Source: Terrisporobacter glycolicus ATCC 14880 = DSM 1288
GTDB lineage: Bacteria; Bacillota; Clostridia; Peptostreptococcales; Peptostreptococcaceae
Direction of reading: 5' to 3'
Assembly: GCF_036812735.1 (NCBI RefSeq)
Contig: NZ_CP117523.1
Coordinates: 1,364,001 to 1,428,000, forward strand
Length of the DNA: 64,000 nucleotides
Part shown: positions 18,012 to 27,684 of the stretch, one piece after another
Numbering within the stretch: position 1 is the stretch's first letter
How the letters are laid out: each line of letters starts with the position of its first letter
Position numbers and translations under genes: made by a program
Notes under the pieces: model-generated
What the model was told of the DNA's origin: nothing
Seen by the model: the letters and a program-made list of their open reading frames with translations, nothing else
Database searches by the model: none

Positions 18012-19034
18012 ATGACTATAATAGCAGCTTTATTACTTTTTGGAGTAATAATATTAATACATGAATTTGGTCATTTTATTTTTGCAAAGAAAAATGGAAT
18101 TACAGTTCATGAGTTTGCAATAGGTATGGGACCAAAATTATTTAGTAAAGAAAAAAATGGAACGATGTATTCAATTAGGATTTTACCAATAGGTGGATAT
18201 GTATCTATGGAAGGTGAAGATGAAGACTCGAATAAACCAGGTTCATTCGGGACAAAATCCATACTTCAAAGAGCCAGTGTTATATTTGCAGGACCATTTT
18301 TCAACTTAGTTTTGGCTGTGATTTTTTTAATACCGGTGTATATTTACATGGGATCTCCAACAACTACTTTAGAAATATTAGATAATACTCCAGCATCTAA
18401 GGCAAATTTACAATCTGGAGATATAGTAAAAAGTGTAAATGGAAAAGAGATAAATTCATGGAATGAATTTACTAAGGTAATATCTTCTTCTAAGGGAGAA
18501 GAATTAAACATCGCTGTTGATAGAAACAATAAAACAGTAAAAGTAAATGTTGTGCCAGAAAAAAATGAAGATGGAACATACAAGATAGGTGTAACCTATA
18601 AAAAAGATAGAAACATAATTAATGCAATAAAGCAATCATTTATAGCCACAGGACAAATGACAATGCAAATGATAACTTTCTTAAAACAAATGATAACAGG
18701 AACTGTGCCAGGTGGATTTACAAATTCTGTTGCAGGTCCAGTAGGTGTAATTAGTATAGTATCAGGAGCAGCTAAAACAGGTATAATGAACTTACTATAC
18801 TTAGGTTCAATAATAAGTTTAAACCTTGGAATAATAAACTTAGTTCCATTCCCTGCGTTAGATGGAGGAAGATTATTATTACTTTTCATTGAGTGGATAA
18901 GAGGTGGAAAGAAAATAAATCCAGACAAAGAAGCTATGATTAATATGATAGGTTTTTGTGCATTAATGGCATTTATGGTTTTCATCACTTATAATGATGT
19001 AACTAAATTATTTAAAGGCATAATTAAATTCTAA
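18012..19034 (+). CDS. rseP: Site-2 intramembrane zinc protease RseP/RasP
   Basis: Cleaves membrane proteins such as anti-sigma factors and remnant signal peptides within the bilayer. 340 residues. HEFGH in the first helix supplies the zinc histidines and catalytic Glu; a PDZ domain lies at about residues 115-190 (LEILDNTPASKANLQSGDIVKSVNGKEI); the C-terminal NLVPFPALDGGRL carries the third zinc ligand (the NPxPxLDG motif). Its place between dxr and ispG is the standard Firmicutes order. Confidence 0.95.
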   Translation: MTIIAALLLFGVIILIHEFGHFIFAKKNGITVHEFAIGMGPKLFSKEKNGTMYSIRILPIGGYVSMEGEDEDSNKPGSFGTKSILQRASVIFAGPFFNLVLAVIFLIPVYIYMGSPTTTLEILDNTPASKANLQSGDIVKSVNGKEINSWNEFTKVISSSKGEELNIAVDRNNKTVKVNVVPEKNEDGTYKIGVTYKKDRNIINAIKQSFIATGQMTMQMITFLKQMITGTVPGGFTNSVAGPVGVISIVSGAAKTGIMNLLYLGSIISLNLGIINLVPFPALDGGRLLLLFIEWIRGGKKINPDKEAMINMIGFCALMAFMVFITYNDVTKLFKGIIKF

Positions 19035-19057
19035 ATAGATAAGCAGAAGGTGAAATT

Positions 19058-20119
19058 TTGAGTTATAATAGGAAAAAAACGAGAGAAGTATCTTTAGGTA
19101 ATATAAAAATTGGAGGAAATAATCCAATTGCAGTTCAGTCTATGACAACAACAGATACTAGAGATGCTGTGAAAACAATAGAACAAATAAAAAGATTAGA
19201 AGAAGCAGGATGTGACGCAGTAAGAGTTGCTGTTCCTGATATGGAAGCTGCTGAAAATTTAGGTAAAATAAAAGCAGGAATACATATACCTTTAATCGCA
19301 GATATACATTTTGACTACAAGTTAGCTTTAAAAGCCATAGAAGAAGGCGTAGACGGTATTAGAATAAATCCAGGGAATATTGGAAGTATTGATAGAGTAA
19401 AGGCTGTAGTTGAAAAATGTAAAGAAAGAAACTTGAAAATAAGAATTGGAGTAAATGGTGGTTCTTTAGAAAAACATTTACTAGAAAAATATGGCCATGC
19501 CACACCAGAGGCTCTTGTTGAAAGTGCTTTAGCACATATTAAGATTCTAGAAGACCTAGATTTTTATAACATAGTAATATCTTTAAAATCTTCAGACATA
19601 TACACTGCAGTAGAAGCGTATACCCTTATGAGTGAAAAAGTTGATTATCCTCTTCACTTAGGTATAACTGAGGCTGGTGGAATTAAAAAAGGAACTATTA
19701 AGTCATCTATAGGTGTTGGTTCCCTTTTAATGAATGGAATTGGTGATACTATAAGAATTTCATTAACAGGAGATCCTGTAGAAGAAGTTCATGTGGGTAA
19801 AGATATACTTAGAAGTTTGAATTTATTAAATGATAAAATAAAAATAGTATCTTGTCCAACTTGTGGAAGATGTAATATTGATTTAATAAGTGTAGCAAAT
19901 GAAGTAGAAGAAAAAATAAAAGATATAAATAAAAATATGACAGTAGCTATTATGGGATGTGCTGTTAATGGTCCTGGTGAAGCTAGAGAAGCTGATATAG
20001 GCATTGCTGGTGGAAAAGGAGAAGGTCTTTTATTTAAAAAAGGTGAAATTGTTAGAAAAATAAAAGGTGATTCACTAGTAGAAGAGTTACTAGAAGAAAT
20101 AAATAAATTTGATAAATAG
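19058..20119 (+). CDS. ispG: 4-hydroxy-3-methylbut-2-enyl diphosphate synthase
   Basis: [4Fe-4S] enzyme of the MEP pathway that converts methylerythritol cyclodiphosphate to HMBPP. 353 residues with the short bacterial domain set: an N-terminal TIM barrel ([23 protein letters not shown]) and a C-terminal cluster domain with SCPTCGRC and [17 protein letters not shown] providing the cluster cysteines. The TTG start follows AGAAGGTG by 5 bases. A terminator follows. In many Firmicutes polC comes next; here it does not. Confidence 0.97.
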   Translation: MSYNRKKTREVSLGNIKIGGNNPIAVQSMTTTDTRDAVKTIEQIKRLEEAGCDAVRVAVPDMEAAENLGKIKAGIHIPLIADIHFDYKLALKAIEEGVDGIRINPGNIGSIDRVKAVVEKCKERNLKIRIGVNGGSLEKHLLEKYGHATPEALVESALAHIKILEDLDFYNIVISLKSSDIYTAVEAYTLMSEKVDYPLHLGITEAGGIKKGTIKSSIGVGSLLMNGIGDTIRISLTGDPVEEVHVGKDILRSLNLLNDKIKIVSCPTCGRCNIDLISVANEVEEKIKDINKNMTVAIMGCAVNGPGEAREADIGIAGGKGEGLLFKKGEIVRKIKGDSLVEELLEEINKFDK

Positions 20120-20128
20120 AATTTGTAG

Positions 20129-20159
20129 AAGGCGAACTTTAATTAGTTCGTCTTTTTTA
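20129..20159 (+). terminator. Intrinsic terminator after ispG
   Basis: AAGGCGAACT pairs with AGTTCGTCTT (one G-U) and runs into TTTTTT. Confidence 0.88.
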
Positions 20160-20209
20160 TTTTAAAAATCCATTTTAGCACAAAATTAATTAGAAGTTTT
20201 ACTAAATTG

Positions 20210-20238
20210 TTGAATGTTGAGAAGATGAGTGGTACAAT
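20210..20238 (+). promoter_or_regulatory. Promoter of the quaternary-amine-type ABC operon
   Basis: TTGAAT (20210-20215), 17 bases, TACAAT (20233-20238), with TGG directly before the -10 giving an extended form. Confidence 0.65.
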
Positions 20239-20293
20239 ATATGATAAACAACTTTAGAATATATATAAGTTGTTTGTATGGGAGGGAGATATT

Positions 20294-21430
20294 ATGATAG
20301 AAATAAAAAACATATCTAAAAAAGTAGGAAAGAAAACTATATTAGATGATGTTTCCTTGAAAATAGAGGATGGTAGTTTTGTTGTTCTAATAGGGCCTAG
20401 TGGTTGTGGTAAAACTACTACCTTAAAATTAATAAATAAATTAATTGAGCCTACAAAAGGAGAGATATTCATAAATGACAGGCCTATATCTAAGGAAAGT
20501 CCTATAAAGTTAAGAAGAAATATTGGGTATGTAATACAAAGTGTAGGATTATTTCCTCATATGACAATAAAAGAAAATGTAGAATTAATTCCGAAATTAA
20601 AAAAAGAAAAGGCAGACGAAGAGATTGAAGAAAAAACAATAGAGCTGATGAATATGGTAGGCTTAGATCCTAAAGAGTTTTTAGATAAATATCCAAGTGA
20701 ACTTAGTGGTGGACAGCAACAAAGGATAGGTCTTGTAAGAGCTATTGCAACTGATGCAGAAATTATATTAATGGATGAACCATTTAGTGCATTGGACCCA
20801 ATAACTCGAACTCAACTACAAGAATGGTTATATTCACTACAAGAAGAATTAAAGAAAACTATTATATTTGTTACTCATGATATGGATGAGGCATTAAAAT
20901 TGGCAGACAAAATATGTATTATGAAGGATGGAAAAGTTCAGCAATATGATACAGTTGAAAATTTACTAAGAAATCCTGTTAATGAATTTGTTAAAAACTT
21001 TATTGGTAGTGATAGATTGTGGAATGCGCCAGAGTATATAAAGGCCAGAGACATAATGATTAAAAATCCTATAAGTGTAAAAAAATCAAGAACTGTTATA
21101 CAGGGTATGGAAATTATGAGAACGAATAAAGTCGATAGTTTATTAGTTGTTGATAGAGATGAAAATTTCCTTGGTATTGTAACAATAAAAGGACTAAGAA
21201 GAAATGGTATTCAAAATCATTGCTTAAGTGAGATTATGGATAATGAGCCTGTATTCGTATATGATGATAATAATTTAGTTGAAATATTAGAAGTAATGAA
21301 TAGAGAGGGGATTGGCCATGTACCTGTAGTCACGCGTTATAATAAATTAGCAGGTCTGATAACAAGAAGTAGTTTACTTTCTGTTTTAAGTGAGCAATTC
21401 CTTGAAATGGAGGTGAGTGTACTTGACTAA
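20294..21430 (+). CDS. OpuCA-type ABC transporter ATPase with CBS pair
   Basis: Drives uptake of a quaternary amine (glycine betaine, carnitine, choline) or related compound. 378 residues. Walker A GPSGCGKTT, Q-loop VIQSVGLFPHM, signature LSGGQQQR, Walker B IILMDEPFSALD, switch His in FVTHDMDEA. Residues about 255-370 are two CBS domains, which in OpuA-type pumps sense ionic strength or nucleotides. The start at 20294 follows GGAGGGAG by 5 bases; the in-frame ATG at 20270 is poorly placed. The gene overlaps the next by 8 bases. Confidence 0.9.
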   Translation: MIEIKNISKKVGKKTILDDVSLKIEDGSFVVLIGPSGCGKTTTLKLINKLIEPTKGEIFINDRPISKESPIKLRRNIGYVIQSVGLFPHMTIKENVELIPKLKKEKADEEIEEKTIELMNMVGLDPKEFLDKYPSELSGGQQQRIGLVRAIATDAEIILMDEPFSALDPITRTQLQEWLYSLQEELKKTIIFVTHDMDEALKLADKICIMKDGKVQQYDTVENLLRNPVNEFVKNFIGSDRLWNAPEYIKARDIMIKNPISVKKSRTVIQGMEIMRTNKVDSLLVVDRDENFLGIVTIKGLRRNGIQNHCLSEIMDNEPVFVYDDNNLVEILEVMNREGIGHVPVVTRYNKLAGLITRSSLLSVLSEQFLEMEVSVLD

Positions 21431-22982
21431 TCTTATAAATTATTTATTAGCACAAAAGGGACAAATTATATCTTTGTTAATACAACATATTCAATTGACT
21501 GTAGTAGCAATTGTTGTAGCTATAATTATTGGTATACCTCTTGGAATATTAGTTTCAAAGAACGAAAAACTTAGAAAGTATATTGTAGGTATAATAAATG
21601 TGTTTCAAGCAATACCATCTATGGCATTACTTGGACTGTTAGTTCCGGTACTAGGAATTGGAAGTAAACCTGCCATAATGATGGTTGTATTGTATTCTTT
21701 ATTACCGATAGTAAAAAATACTACAACAGGAATTCTTGGCATAGATAAAAATATAATTGAATCTGCAACAGGAATTGGTCTTACTTCAAAGCAAATTTTA
21801 TATAAAATACAGTTGCCATTAGCTCTTCCAATAATTATGGCAGGGATAAGAATTTCGGCAGTAACTGCTGTTGGACTTATGACTTTAGCCGCATTTATAG
21901 GGGCAGGCGGTCTTGGTTATTTAGTATTTTCTGGTGTTCAAACTGTAAATAATATTATGATTTTAGCAGGTGCTATTCCAGCTTGTATTTTAGCTCTTAC
22001 AGTTGACTATATATTTTCAAGAGTAGAAAAAGCTGTTATGAGTAAATATTCATCTCAAAAATCATCTACTGAAAAAAGAAAAGGTACTCATACTGGTATA
22101 AAAGTATGCACAGCTATAGTTGTAGTGGTTATATTAATCACATCCATAGTGCCTAGCTTTGGAAAAAAAGATACTATAGTAGTAGGTTCAAAGGACTATA
22201 CTGAGGGGCTTATACTTGGAAACATGTATGCAGATTTACTAGAAGAGTATACTGATTATAATATTGAGAGAAAATTAAATATGGGTACAACAGTACTTTG
22301 GAGTTCCATAGTAAGTGGTGAAGTTGACATGTGTGCTGATTATACAGGAACTATTTTAATGAATATTATGAAAGAAGAAGCAACAGGAGATGCTAATGAT
22401 GTATATAATCGTGTGAAAAATAATCTTGATAAAGAATATGGTATTAAAGTATTAGATCCTATTGGATTTAATAATACTTATACTTTAGCAATGGATTCTG
22501 ATGTTGCAAAGAAATACAATATAGAAACTTATTCTGATTTAACTAAACACTCAGAAGGTTTTGTATTTTCGCCAACATTAGCATTCCAAAATAGAGAAGA
22601 CGGTTTACCTGGATTACAGAAATATTATAATATGAAATTTAAAGAAATTAAAAGTATGGATGGAGCTTTAAGATATCAAGCCTTAAAAAGAGGAGATGCT
22701 CAAGTAATAGATGCATTTTCTACTGATGGATTATTAAAAAAATTTAATTTGAAAGTGTTAAAAGATGATAAAGAATTTTTCCCGCCTTATTATGCTGTAC
22801 CATTAGTTAGGGAAGATTTAATAGCGAAATACCCTGAAACAGAGGAAGTTTTAAATAAACTAAGTGGTGTAATAAATGAAGAGGAAATGATTGAATTAAA
22901 CTATAAGGTTGATGAAAAAGGTCAAACTCCAGAGAAAGTAGCTCACGATTATTTAGTAGAAAAAAATTTAATAAAGGATTAA
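21423..22982 (+). CDS. Fused permease/substrate-binding protein of a quaternary-amine-type ABC transporter
   Basis: 519 residues. Residues about 1-215 are the six-helix permease with the EAA-like loop ESATGIGLTSKQILYKIQLPLALPIIMAGIRI. A further helix (about 225-245) leads to an external binding domain beginning VVGSKDYTEGLILGNMYADLLEE and including ADYTGT, as in OpuBC/ProX. Fusions of this kind occur in OpuF, BilE and the ergothioneine transporter EgtU, so betaine/choline, carnitine or ergothioneine are all possible substrates. TTG at 21423 is preferred over GTG at 21417 because GGAGGTGA lies 6 bases before it. Confidence 0.88.
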   Translation: MTNLINYLLAQKGQIISLLIQHIQLTVVAIVVAIIIGIPLGILVSKNEKLRKYIVGIINVFQAIPSMALLGLLVPVLGIGSKPAIMMVVLYSLLPIVKNTTTGILGIDKNIIESATGIGLTSKQILYKIQLPLALPIIMAGIRISAVTAVGLMTLAAFIGAGGLGYLVFSGVQTVNNIMILAGAIPACILALTVDYIFSRVEKAVMSKYSSQKSSTEKRKGTHTGIKVCTAIVVVVILITSIVPSFGKKDTIVVGSKDYTEGLILGNMYADLLEEYTDYNIERKLNMGTTVLWSSIVSGEVDMCADYTGTILMNIMKEEATGDANDVYNRVKNNLDKEYGIKVLDPIGFNNTYTLAMDSDVAKKYNIETYSDLTKHSEGFVFSPTLAFQNREDGLPGLQKYYNMKFKEIKSMDGALRYQALKRGDAQVIDAFSTDGLLKKFNLKVLKDDKEFFPPYYAVPLVREDLIAKYPETEEVLNKLSGVINEEEMIELNYKVDEKGQTPEKVAHDYLVEKNLIKD

Positions 22983-22986
22983 TTAT

Positions 22987-23020
22987 AAAGCCCTTCTAAG
23001 TTGTCTATTAGAAGGGCTTT
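22987..23020 (+). terminator. Strong hairpin after the ABC operon
   Basis: AAAGCCCTTCTAA pairs perfectly with TTAGAAGGGCTTT (13 bp). The downstream tract is ATAATGG rather than T-rich, so termination may be incomplete or assisted. Confidence 0.65.
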
Positions 23021-23181
23021 ATAATGGATAAAAAACTAAATGATTTTTTGAATAATAAATCAATGAGTACAAAATATATTAATATGAAATTAATAAATAA
23101 TAAAGTACATAGTATATATGTAATAAAAATAAATTAAATGTAAATGAAGCAATTTAAATAAAATATTTAGGAGCAAAAATT

Positions 23182-25308
23182 ATGATTAAAGTATCTAAAA
23201 GAGATGGAACAATAGAAAAATTTGATAAAAGAAAAATTTTTAATGCAATATATAAATCCTCAATTAATAGTAAATTTGGAACAGATAGAGAATTGGCTAA
23301 TTCTATAGCAACAATGATAGAAGAAAAAATACAAAATAAAGAAATAGAGGCAACAGCAGAAAACATACAAGATGAAGTAGAAGACTTATTAATGTCATCA
23401 AATAGAAAAGATATTGCGAAAAAATATATTATTTATAGGGATAGAAGAACTGAAATTAGAAATTCTAAGTGGAATATGGACGAGTTACAAAAGTCTATTT
23501 GGAAAAATAAATATCAGTATAAAGATGAAAGTTTCAATGAATGGGTTGCTAGAATTAGTGGTGGAAATCCTAAAATTGCAAAATTAATAAGAGAAAGAAA
23601 ATTTTTATTTGCAGGAAGAATTTTAGCAAATAGAGGATTGTATAGAGATAATATAAAAGTTACTTATTCAAACTGCTATGTATTAGAACCACCAGAAGAT
23701 AATATAGAAAGCATATTTGATACAGCTAAAAATTTAGCAAGGACTTTTTCTTATGGTGGAGGTGTGGGAATAGATATTTCCAAACTTAGACCAAATGGAG
23801 CAGCAGTTCATAATGCAGCAAAAACCACATCAGGTGCTGTATCATTTATGGATTTATATTCAATGACAACAGGTCTTATTGGGCAAAAGGGACGACGTGG
23901 GGCATTGATGATTTCCATGGATATAAGTCATCCTGATATTGAAGAATTTATAGATGTGAAAACTGATTTAGAAAAAGTTACTAAGGCAAACATATCTGTA
24001 AGAATAAGTGATGAATTTATGGAAGCTGTTAAAAATAAAGAAAAATATACTTGTAAATTTGTAGTGGAAGCAACAAAAGAAGAAATAATAAAAGAAGTTA
24101 ATGCTTATGATTTATTTATGAAATTAGTAAAAAATAATTGGGACTATGCAGAACCAGGAATGTTATTTTGGGACAACATAAGTAAATATCACTTATTAAG
24201 CGAAGATAAGGAATTTAAACATGATGGCGTAAATCCTTGTGCAGAAGAGCCTCTTCCAGCAGGAGGAAGTTGTTTGCTTGGTTCCATAAACCTATCGGAA
24301 TTTGTTGTGGAACCATTTACAGATAATGCCATATTTGATATGGAAAAATTCAAAGCTTGTGTAGCAGATTGTATACTAGGATTAAACGAGGTTTTGGAAG
24401 AAGGACTTTCCCTTCATCCTCTAAAACAACAACAAAAGAGTGTTTCTGAATATAGACAAATAGGTCTTGGTGTTATGGGCATAGCTGATATGCTTATAAA
24501 ATTAAAGATTAGATATGGTTCACAAGAATCAATTAATCTATGTAATGAAATTTCAAAAAATATGTTAAATAGTGCAGTGAAAAAATCAGCCTTATTATCA
24601 AAAGAACGAGGGGCTTTTGAAAAATACAATGAAGAAGAAGTGTTTAAATCACCTTTCTTTATAAACAACATAAATGAAGATGTTAAAGAATTAGTAAAGA
24701 AATATGGACTTAGAAATTCACAAATATTAACAATACCACCAACAGGCTCCATATCTACCATGCTTGGCATAAGTGGAGGAATAGAGCCTATGTTTAATAT
24801 TTCATACACAAGAAAAACAGAAACACTTCATTCACAGGATGTTTACTACAAAGTATATACTCCAATAGTAAAAGAATACATGAATTTAAAAGATATTACT
24901 GATGAAAATGAACTGCCAGATATATTTGTAACAGCTATGAGTCTTAAACCAGAAGAAAGAATAGCTATGCAAGGAATTTGGCAAAAACATATTGATGCAT
25001 CCATATCATCAACTATAAATTTACCCTATGAAGCTAAAGTAGAAGACATTTATAATATTTATATGTCTGCTTGGGAAAATAAGCTTAAAGGTATAACGAT
25101 ATACAGAGATGGTTGTGAAAGAAGTGGCGTATTATTAAATGATAAAAAAGATAAAAATAAGAAAGAAGAAAAAATAGAAAAGTCTGATGAAAACCATGTT
25201 GAAGACGGACATGAAAAATTTATTTGTCCAGAGTGTGGAAATGAATCTATTATTCCAACAGGTGGTTGTACAATATGTCTTCAATGTGGTTATAGTAAAT
25301 GTAACTAA
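23182..25308 (+). CDS. nrdJ: Adenosylcobalamin-dependent (class II) ribonucleotide reductase
   Basis: Reduces ribonucleotides to deoxyribonucleotides using a B12-derived radical, with no oxygen requirement. 708 residues. N-terminal ATP-cone (KRDGTIEKFDKRKIFNAIYKS), TYSNCYVLEPPEDNIESIFD at the first active-site region, NPCAEEPLPAGGSCLLGSINLSEF with the radical-site Cys and Glu, and PPTGSISTMLG for phosphate binding. A C-terminal zinc-ribbon-like tail has CPECG...GGCTICLQCGYSKC. The architecture is the vitamin-B12-dependent NrdJ form rather than NrdA or NrdD. It links to the cobalamin-regulated locus at 44-51 kb by metabolic demand only. Confidence 0.94.
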   Translation: MIKVSKRDGTIEKFDKRKIFNAIYKSSINSKFGTDRELANSIATMIEEKIQNKEIEATAENIQDEVEDLLMSSNRKDIAKKYIIYRDRRTEIRNSKWNMDELQKSIWKNKYQYKDESFNEWVARISGGNPKIAKLIRERKFLFAGRILANRGLYRDNIKVTYSNCYVLEPPEDNIESIFDTAKNLARTFSYGGGVGIDISKLRPNGAAVHNAAKTTSGAVSFMDLYSMTTGLIGQKGRRGALMISMDISHPDIEEFIDVKTDLEKVTKANISVRISDEFMEAVKNKEKYTCKFVVEATKEEIIKEVNAYDLFMKLVKNNWDYAEPGMLFWDNISKYHLLSEDKEFKHDGVNPCAEEPLPAGGSCLLGSINLSEFVVEPFTDNAIFDMEKFKACVADCILGLNEVLEEGLSLHPLKQQQKSVSEYRQIGLGVMGIADMLIKLKIRYGSQESINLCNEISKNMLNSAVKKSALLSKERGAFEKYNEEEVFKSPFFINNINEDVKELVKKYGLRNSQILTIPPTGSISTMLGISGGIEPMFNISYTRKTETLHSQDVYYKVYTPIVKEYMNLKDITDENELPDIFVTAMSLKPEERIAMQGIWQKHIDASISSTINLPYEAKVEDIYNIYMSAWENKLKGITIYRDGCERSGVLLNDKKDKNKKEEKIEKSDENHVEDGHEKFICPECGNESIIPTGGCTICLQCGYSKCN

Positions 25309-25350
25309 AGAAAAACAGTTGTTATGTAAATAACAACTGTTTTTCTTATT
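25308..25350. terminator. Bidirectional terminator between nrdJ and hydE
   Basis: A 17-bp perfect stem (AAGAAAAACAGTTGTTA / TAACAACTGTTTTTCTT) between convergent genes, T-rich on both strands. Confidence 0.88.
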
Positions 25351-25383
25351 TATTCAAAATGAAAAGTTTAAAGTATTTTAAAC

Positions 25384-26442
25384 TTATAAGGGACTATTCC
25401 AGTTTATATTATCTCCTCTAGATGTATCTAATACAAATCCAGCCATATTTATTCTTTTTTCTATGCAATTTCTACATTCAGCAGCCTCATCACCCATGCA
25501 AATTTTATTATCATACAAAGCGTATTTAGAACGAACATCTGTAGGTGAAAGATTTGGCATAACTACATTACATCCAGCATTTAAACCTGCTTCACGCCCC
25601 TTTGGATTAATAGTACCAAGTGCAGTAGTTGCAGGTAGAAGCACAGATGGAAGTAAAAGTCGTGTAAGAGCTAAAACAATAATAGATTTTTCAAGAGAAC
25701 CAGTAGGTTCATCTTTAAAAATAGTATCATGATGAGGAATGAAAGGACCTATACCAACCATTTCTGGATTTAAATCTTTTAAAAAAATTAAATCTCCAGC
25801 TATATTTTCATTAGTTTGGTATGGAGAATCAACCATTAATCCTGCACCAACTTGATATCCAATTTCTTTTAAATCTCTAAGACAATTAATTCTATTTGAT
25901 AATTTTAAATTTTTAGGATGTAGCTTTTTATAATGTTCTTCTGTGGCAGTTTCATGCCTTAACAAATATCTATCAGCTCCAGCATGAAAAAATTTTTTAT
26001 AAGAGTCATAAGATTTTTCGCCTATAGACAAGGTTATAGCACAATCAGCATATTTATATTTTATTGATTTTATAACCTCAATAATTTTATCATCAGTAAA
26101 ATAATTATCTTCCCCACCTTGTAATACAAAAGTTCTGTATCCTAATTTATATCCCAAATCTGCACATTCCAGAATTTGTTCTAAACTTAGTCGATATCTC
26201 GAAATATTTTTGTTTGAGCATCTTATACCGCAGTAGTAGCAATCATTTTTACAGTAGTTTGTAAATTCAATCAAACCCCTCATATATACCTTATTATCAT
26301 AAAACTTTCTTCTAGTAGTTACAGCTTTTTCACATAAATAATCAACCTCATCACCCTTAATATTATCAAGTATATAGAGGAGCTCATTTTTATTTAATGA
26401 ATTTTCTTCATATAGTTTGTCAATTAACTTTATTATATTCAT
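25384..26442 (-). CDS. hydE: [FeFe]-hydrogenase H-cluster radical SAM maturase HydE
   Basis: Radical SAM enzyme that helps build the diiron subcluster of [FeFe]-hydrogenase. 352 residues. The cluster motif CKNDCYYCGIRC lies at about residues 63-74, preceded by RGLIEFTNYC as in HydE and BioB relatives. FVLQGGEDNYFTD, LRHETATEEHYKKLHP and GLMVDSPYQTNENIAGDLIFLKDL are HydE-typical, and a C-terminal Cys patch (CMGDEAAECRNC) is present. hydF, hydG and the hydrogenase genes are not in the window, so the maturase gene is unlinked. AGGAGG precedes the ATG. Confidence 0.93.
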   Translation of the reverse strand: MNIIKLIDKLYEENSLNKNELLYILDNIKGDEVDYLCEKAVTTRRKFYDNKVYMRGLIEFTNYCKNDCYYCGIRCSNKNISRYRLSLEQILECADLGYKLGYRTFVLQGGEDNYFTDDKIIEVIKSIKYKYADCAITLSIGEKSYDSYKKFFHAGADRYLLRHETATEEHYKKLHPKNLKLSNRINCLRDLKEIGYQVGAGLMVDSPYQTNENIAGDLIFLKDLNPEMVGIGPFIPHHDTIFKDEPTGSLEKSIIVLALTRLLLPSVLLPATTALGTINPKGREAGLNAGCNVVMPNLSPTDVRSKYALYDNKICMGDEAAECRNCIEKRINMAGFVLDTSRGDNINWNSPL

Positions 26443-26886
26443 ATTTTCCTCCTAATATTTTCATATGAATTCAACAAATAATGCTAAATTTTTAATTAAA
26501 AAAGAGACAACAAAAGTACATAATTAACTATTATTTTAAATAAAATAAAGTCAAATTTAATCTAATAAGGTCTACTTATAATTTAAGAAAATACAACTTT
26601 ACAATAAAAAAACTTTTCTCAAAAGTAATTAAACTAATGAAAGAAAAGTTAGTATTTTTGTAAATAAAGTTATGTATTGATATAAACTAATTTCCTTACA
26701 GATCAGTCAATACTTTTCTGGTAGGTAGTAAATTTTTATTAAATTGTATCTAAAGAAAATCTCTAAATACAATGATTAAAAACATATATACAAAAAGTAT
26801 AATATGAAAATAAATAAAAAGCCATAATTATTTTAAAAAAGATGTTTTAAAATAGTTTTGGCAAGAAAAATATGTTTAAATATTAT
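26443..26886. other. AT-rich gene-free spacer
   Basis: About 440 bases with no ORF carrying a ribosome site. It holds an imperfect hairpin around 26606-26653 (AACTTTTCT / AGAAAAGTT) and short GC-richer islands near 26698-26730. I see no recognisable RNA gene. Divergent promoters are not needed here because both flanking genes are on the minus strand. Confidence 0.4.
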
Positions 26887-26926
26887 AAAAAAGACTACTA
26901 AGCTTTAAACTTAGTAGTCTTTTTTG
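26887..26926. terminator. Perfect 16-bp terminator hairpin
   Basis: AAAAAAGACTACTAAG pairs perfectly with CTTAGTAGTCTTTTTT around a 7-base loop. It ends the minus-strand gene at 26935 and could also end any plus-strand transcript from the preceding spacer. Confidence 0.85.
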
Positions 26927-26934
26927 TAATAAAT

Positions 26935-27420
26935 CTAAGTGTTTGATTCTTCTAATTCTTTTAAATATATAGTATATCCTATAGCAGCCCCAAAATAACC
27001 TAGTACTTTTACTAAGGAAAAAACAGTAATAATCCTCAATCCCTGGTTACTATTTTCATTAAATATTTCAAAATTAGAACTATCGTCAGATGGGTCTGAA
27101 GTAACTATGCCTAATTCTAACATATAATTTATTAAGTTGTCGCCTGCAAATATAATCATAGCAAGTAAAAATATTACACTTACCATTTGTGCTATTTCTG
27201 CAGATTTTAATTCATTATCCAGTATAACTGGATTATATTTTTCTACATTTGATGCGGACTCTAGTATGGCTTTTTCCGAATAGTTATACTCAATAAAGTT
27301 AAGAAAACATCCGATCATAAAAAGCATAGTAGCAAATCTTCCATTTTGAAGAAGTTTTATTTGAATGTTTGTTTCATCAGATAAATTTTTTTTACTAATC
27401 CTGGATTTAGATAATGCCAT
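26935..27420 (-). CDS. Small two-helix membrane protein of unknown function
   Basis: 161 residues, not recognised. The N-terminal 25 residues are basic and polar (MALSKSRISKKNLSDETNIQIK). Hydrophobic helices lie at about 29-45, 83-101 and 127-150; the third includes FSLVKVLGYFGAAIGYTIYL. The loop between the last two is acidic. GGAGG precedes the ATG on the minus strand and a perfect terminator lies just beyond its stop, supporting a real single-gene unit. No signal peptide or catalytic motif is seen. Confidence 0.7.
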   Translation of the reverse strand: MALSKSRISKKNLSDETNIQIKLLQNGRFATMLFMIGCFLNFIEYNYSEKAILESASNVEKYNPVILDNELKSAEIAQMVSVIFLLAMIIFAGDNLINYMLELGIVTSDPSDDSSNFEIFNENSNQGLRIITVFSLVKVLGYFGAAIGYTIYLKELEESNT

Positions 27421-27684
27421 ATTTTAACCTCCACAAATTATAGATTTGGATAAATAGTTATAAATATTATATGAATACTATATTAAGATAATGTTTATTA
27501 GAGATATATTTTATTATAAAAGGCGATATAATTATAGAAAATTTTTAAAAAATAAATTTTACAAAAACTACCTAATTTTACAGATAATTTTTTTTGCTTT
27601 AGAAAATTATTCTACACAAATAAAAAATTTAAAAATAGAGATAATAGTATTTAAAGACATAACTTAAAATGGAGGGTAATTTAA

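Noticed and set aside
26443-26886. 6S-like or other ncRNA in the hydE spacer
   Set aside because: No long central bubble, promoter pair or conserved core could be recognised by eye.
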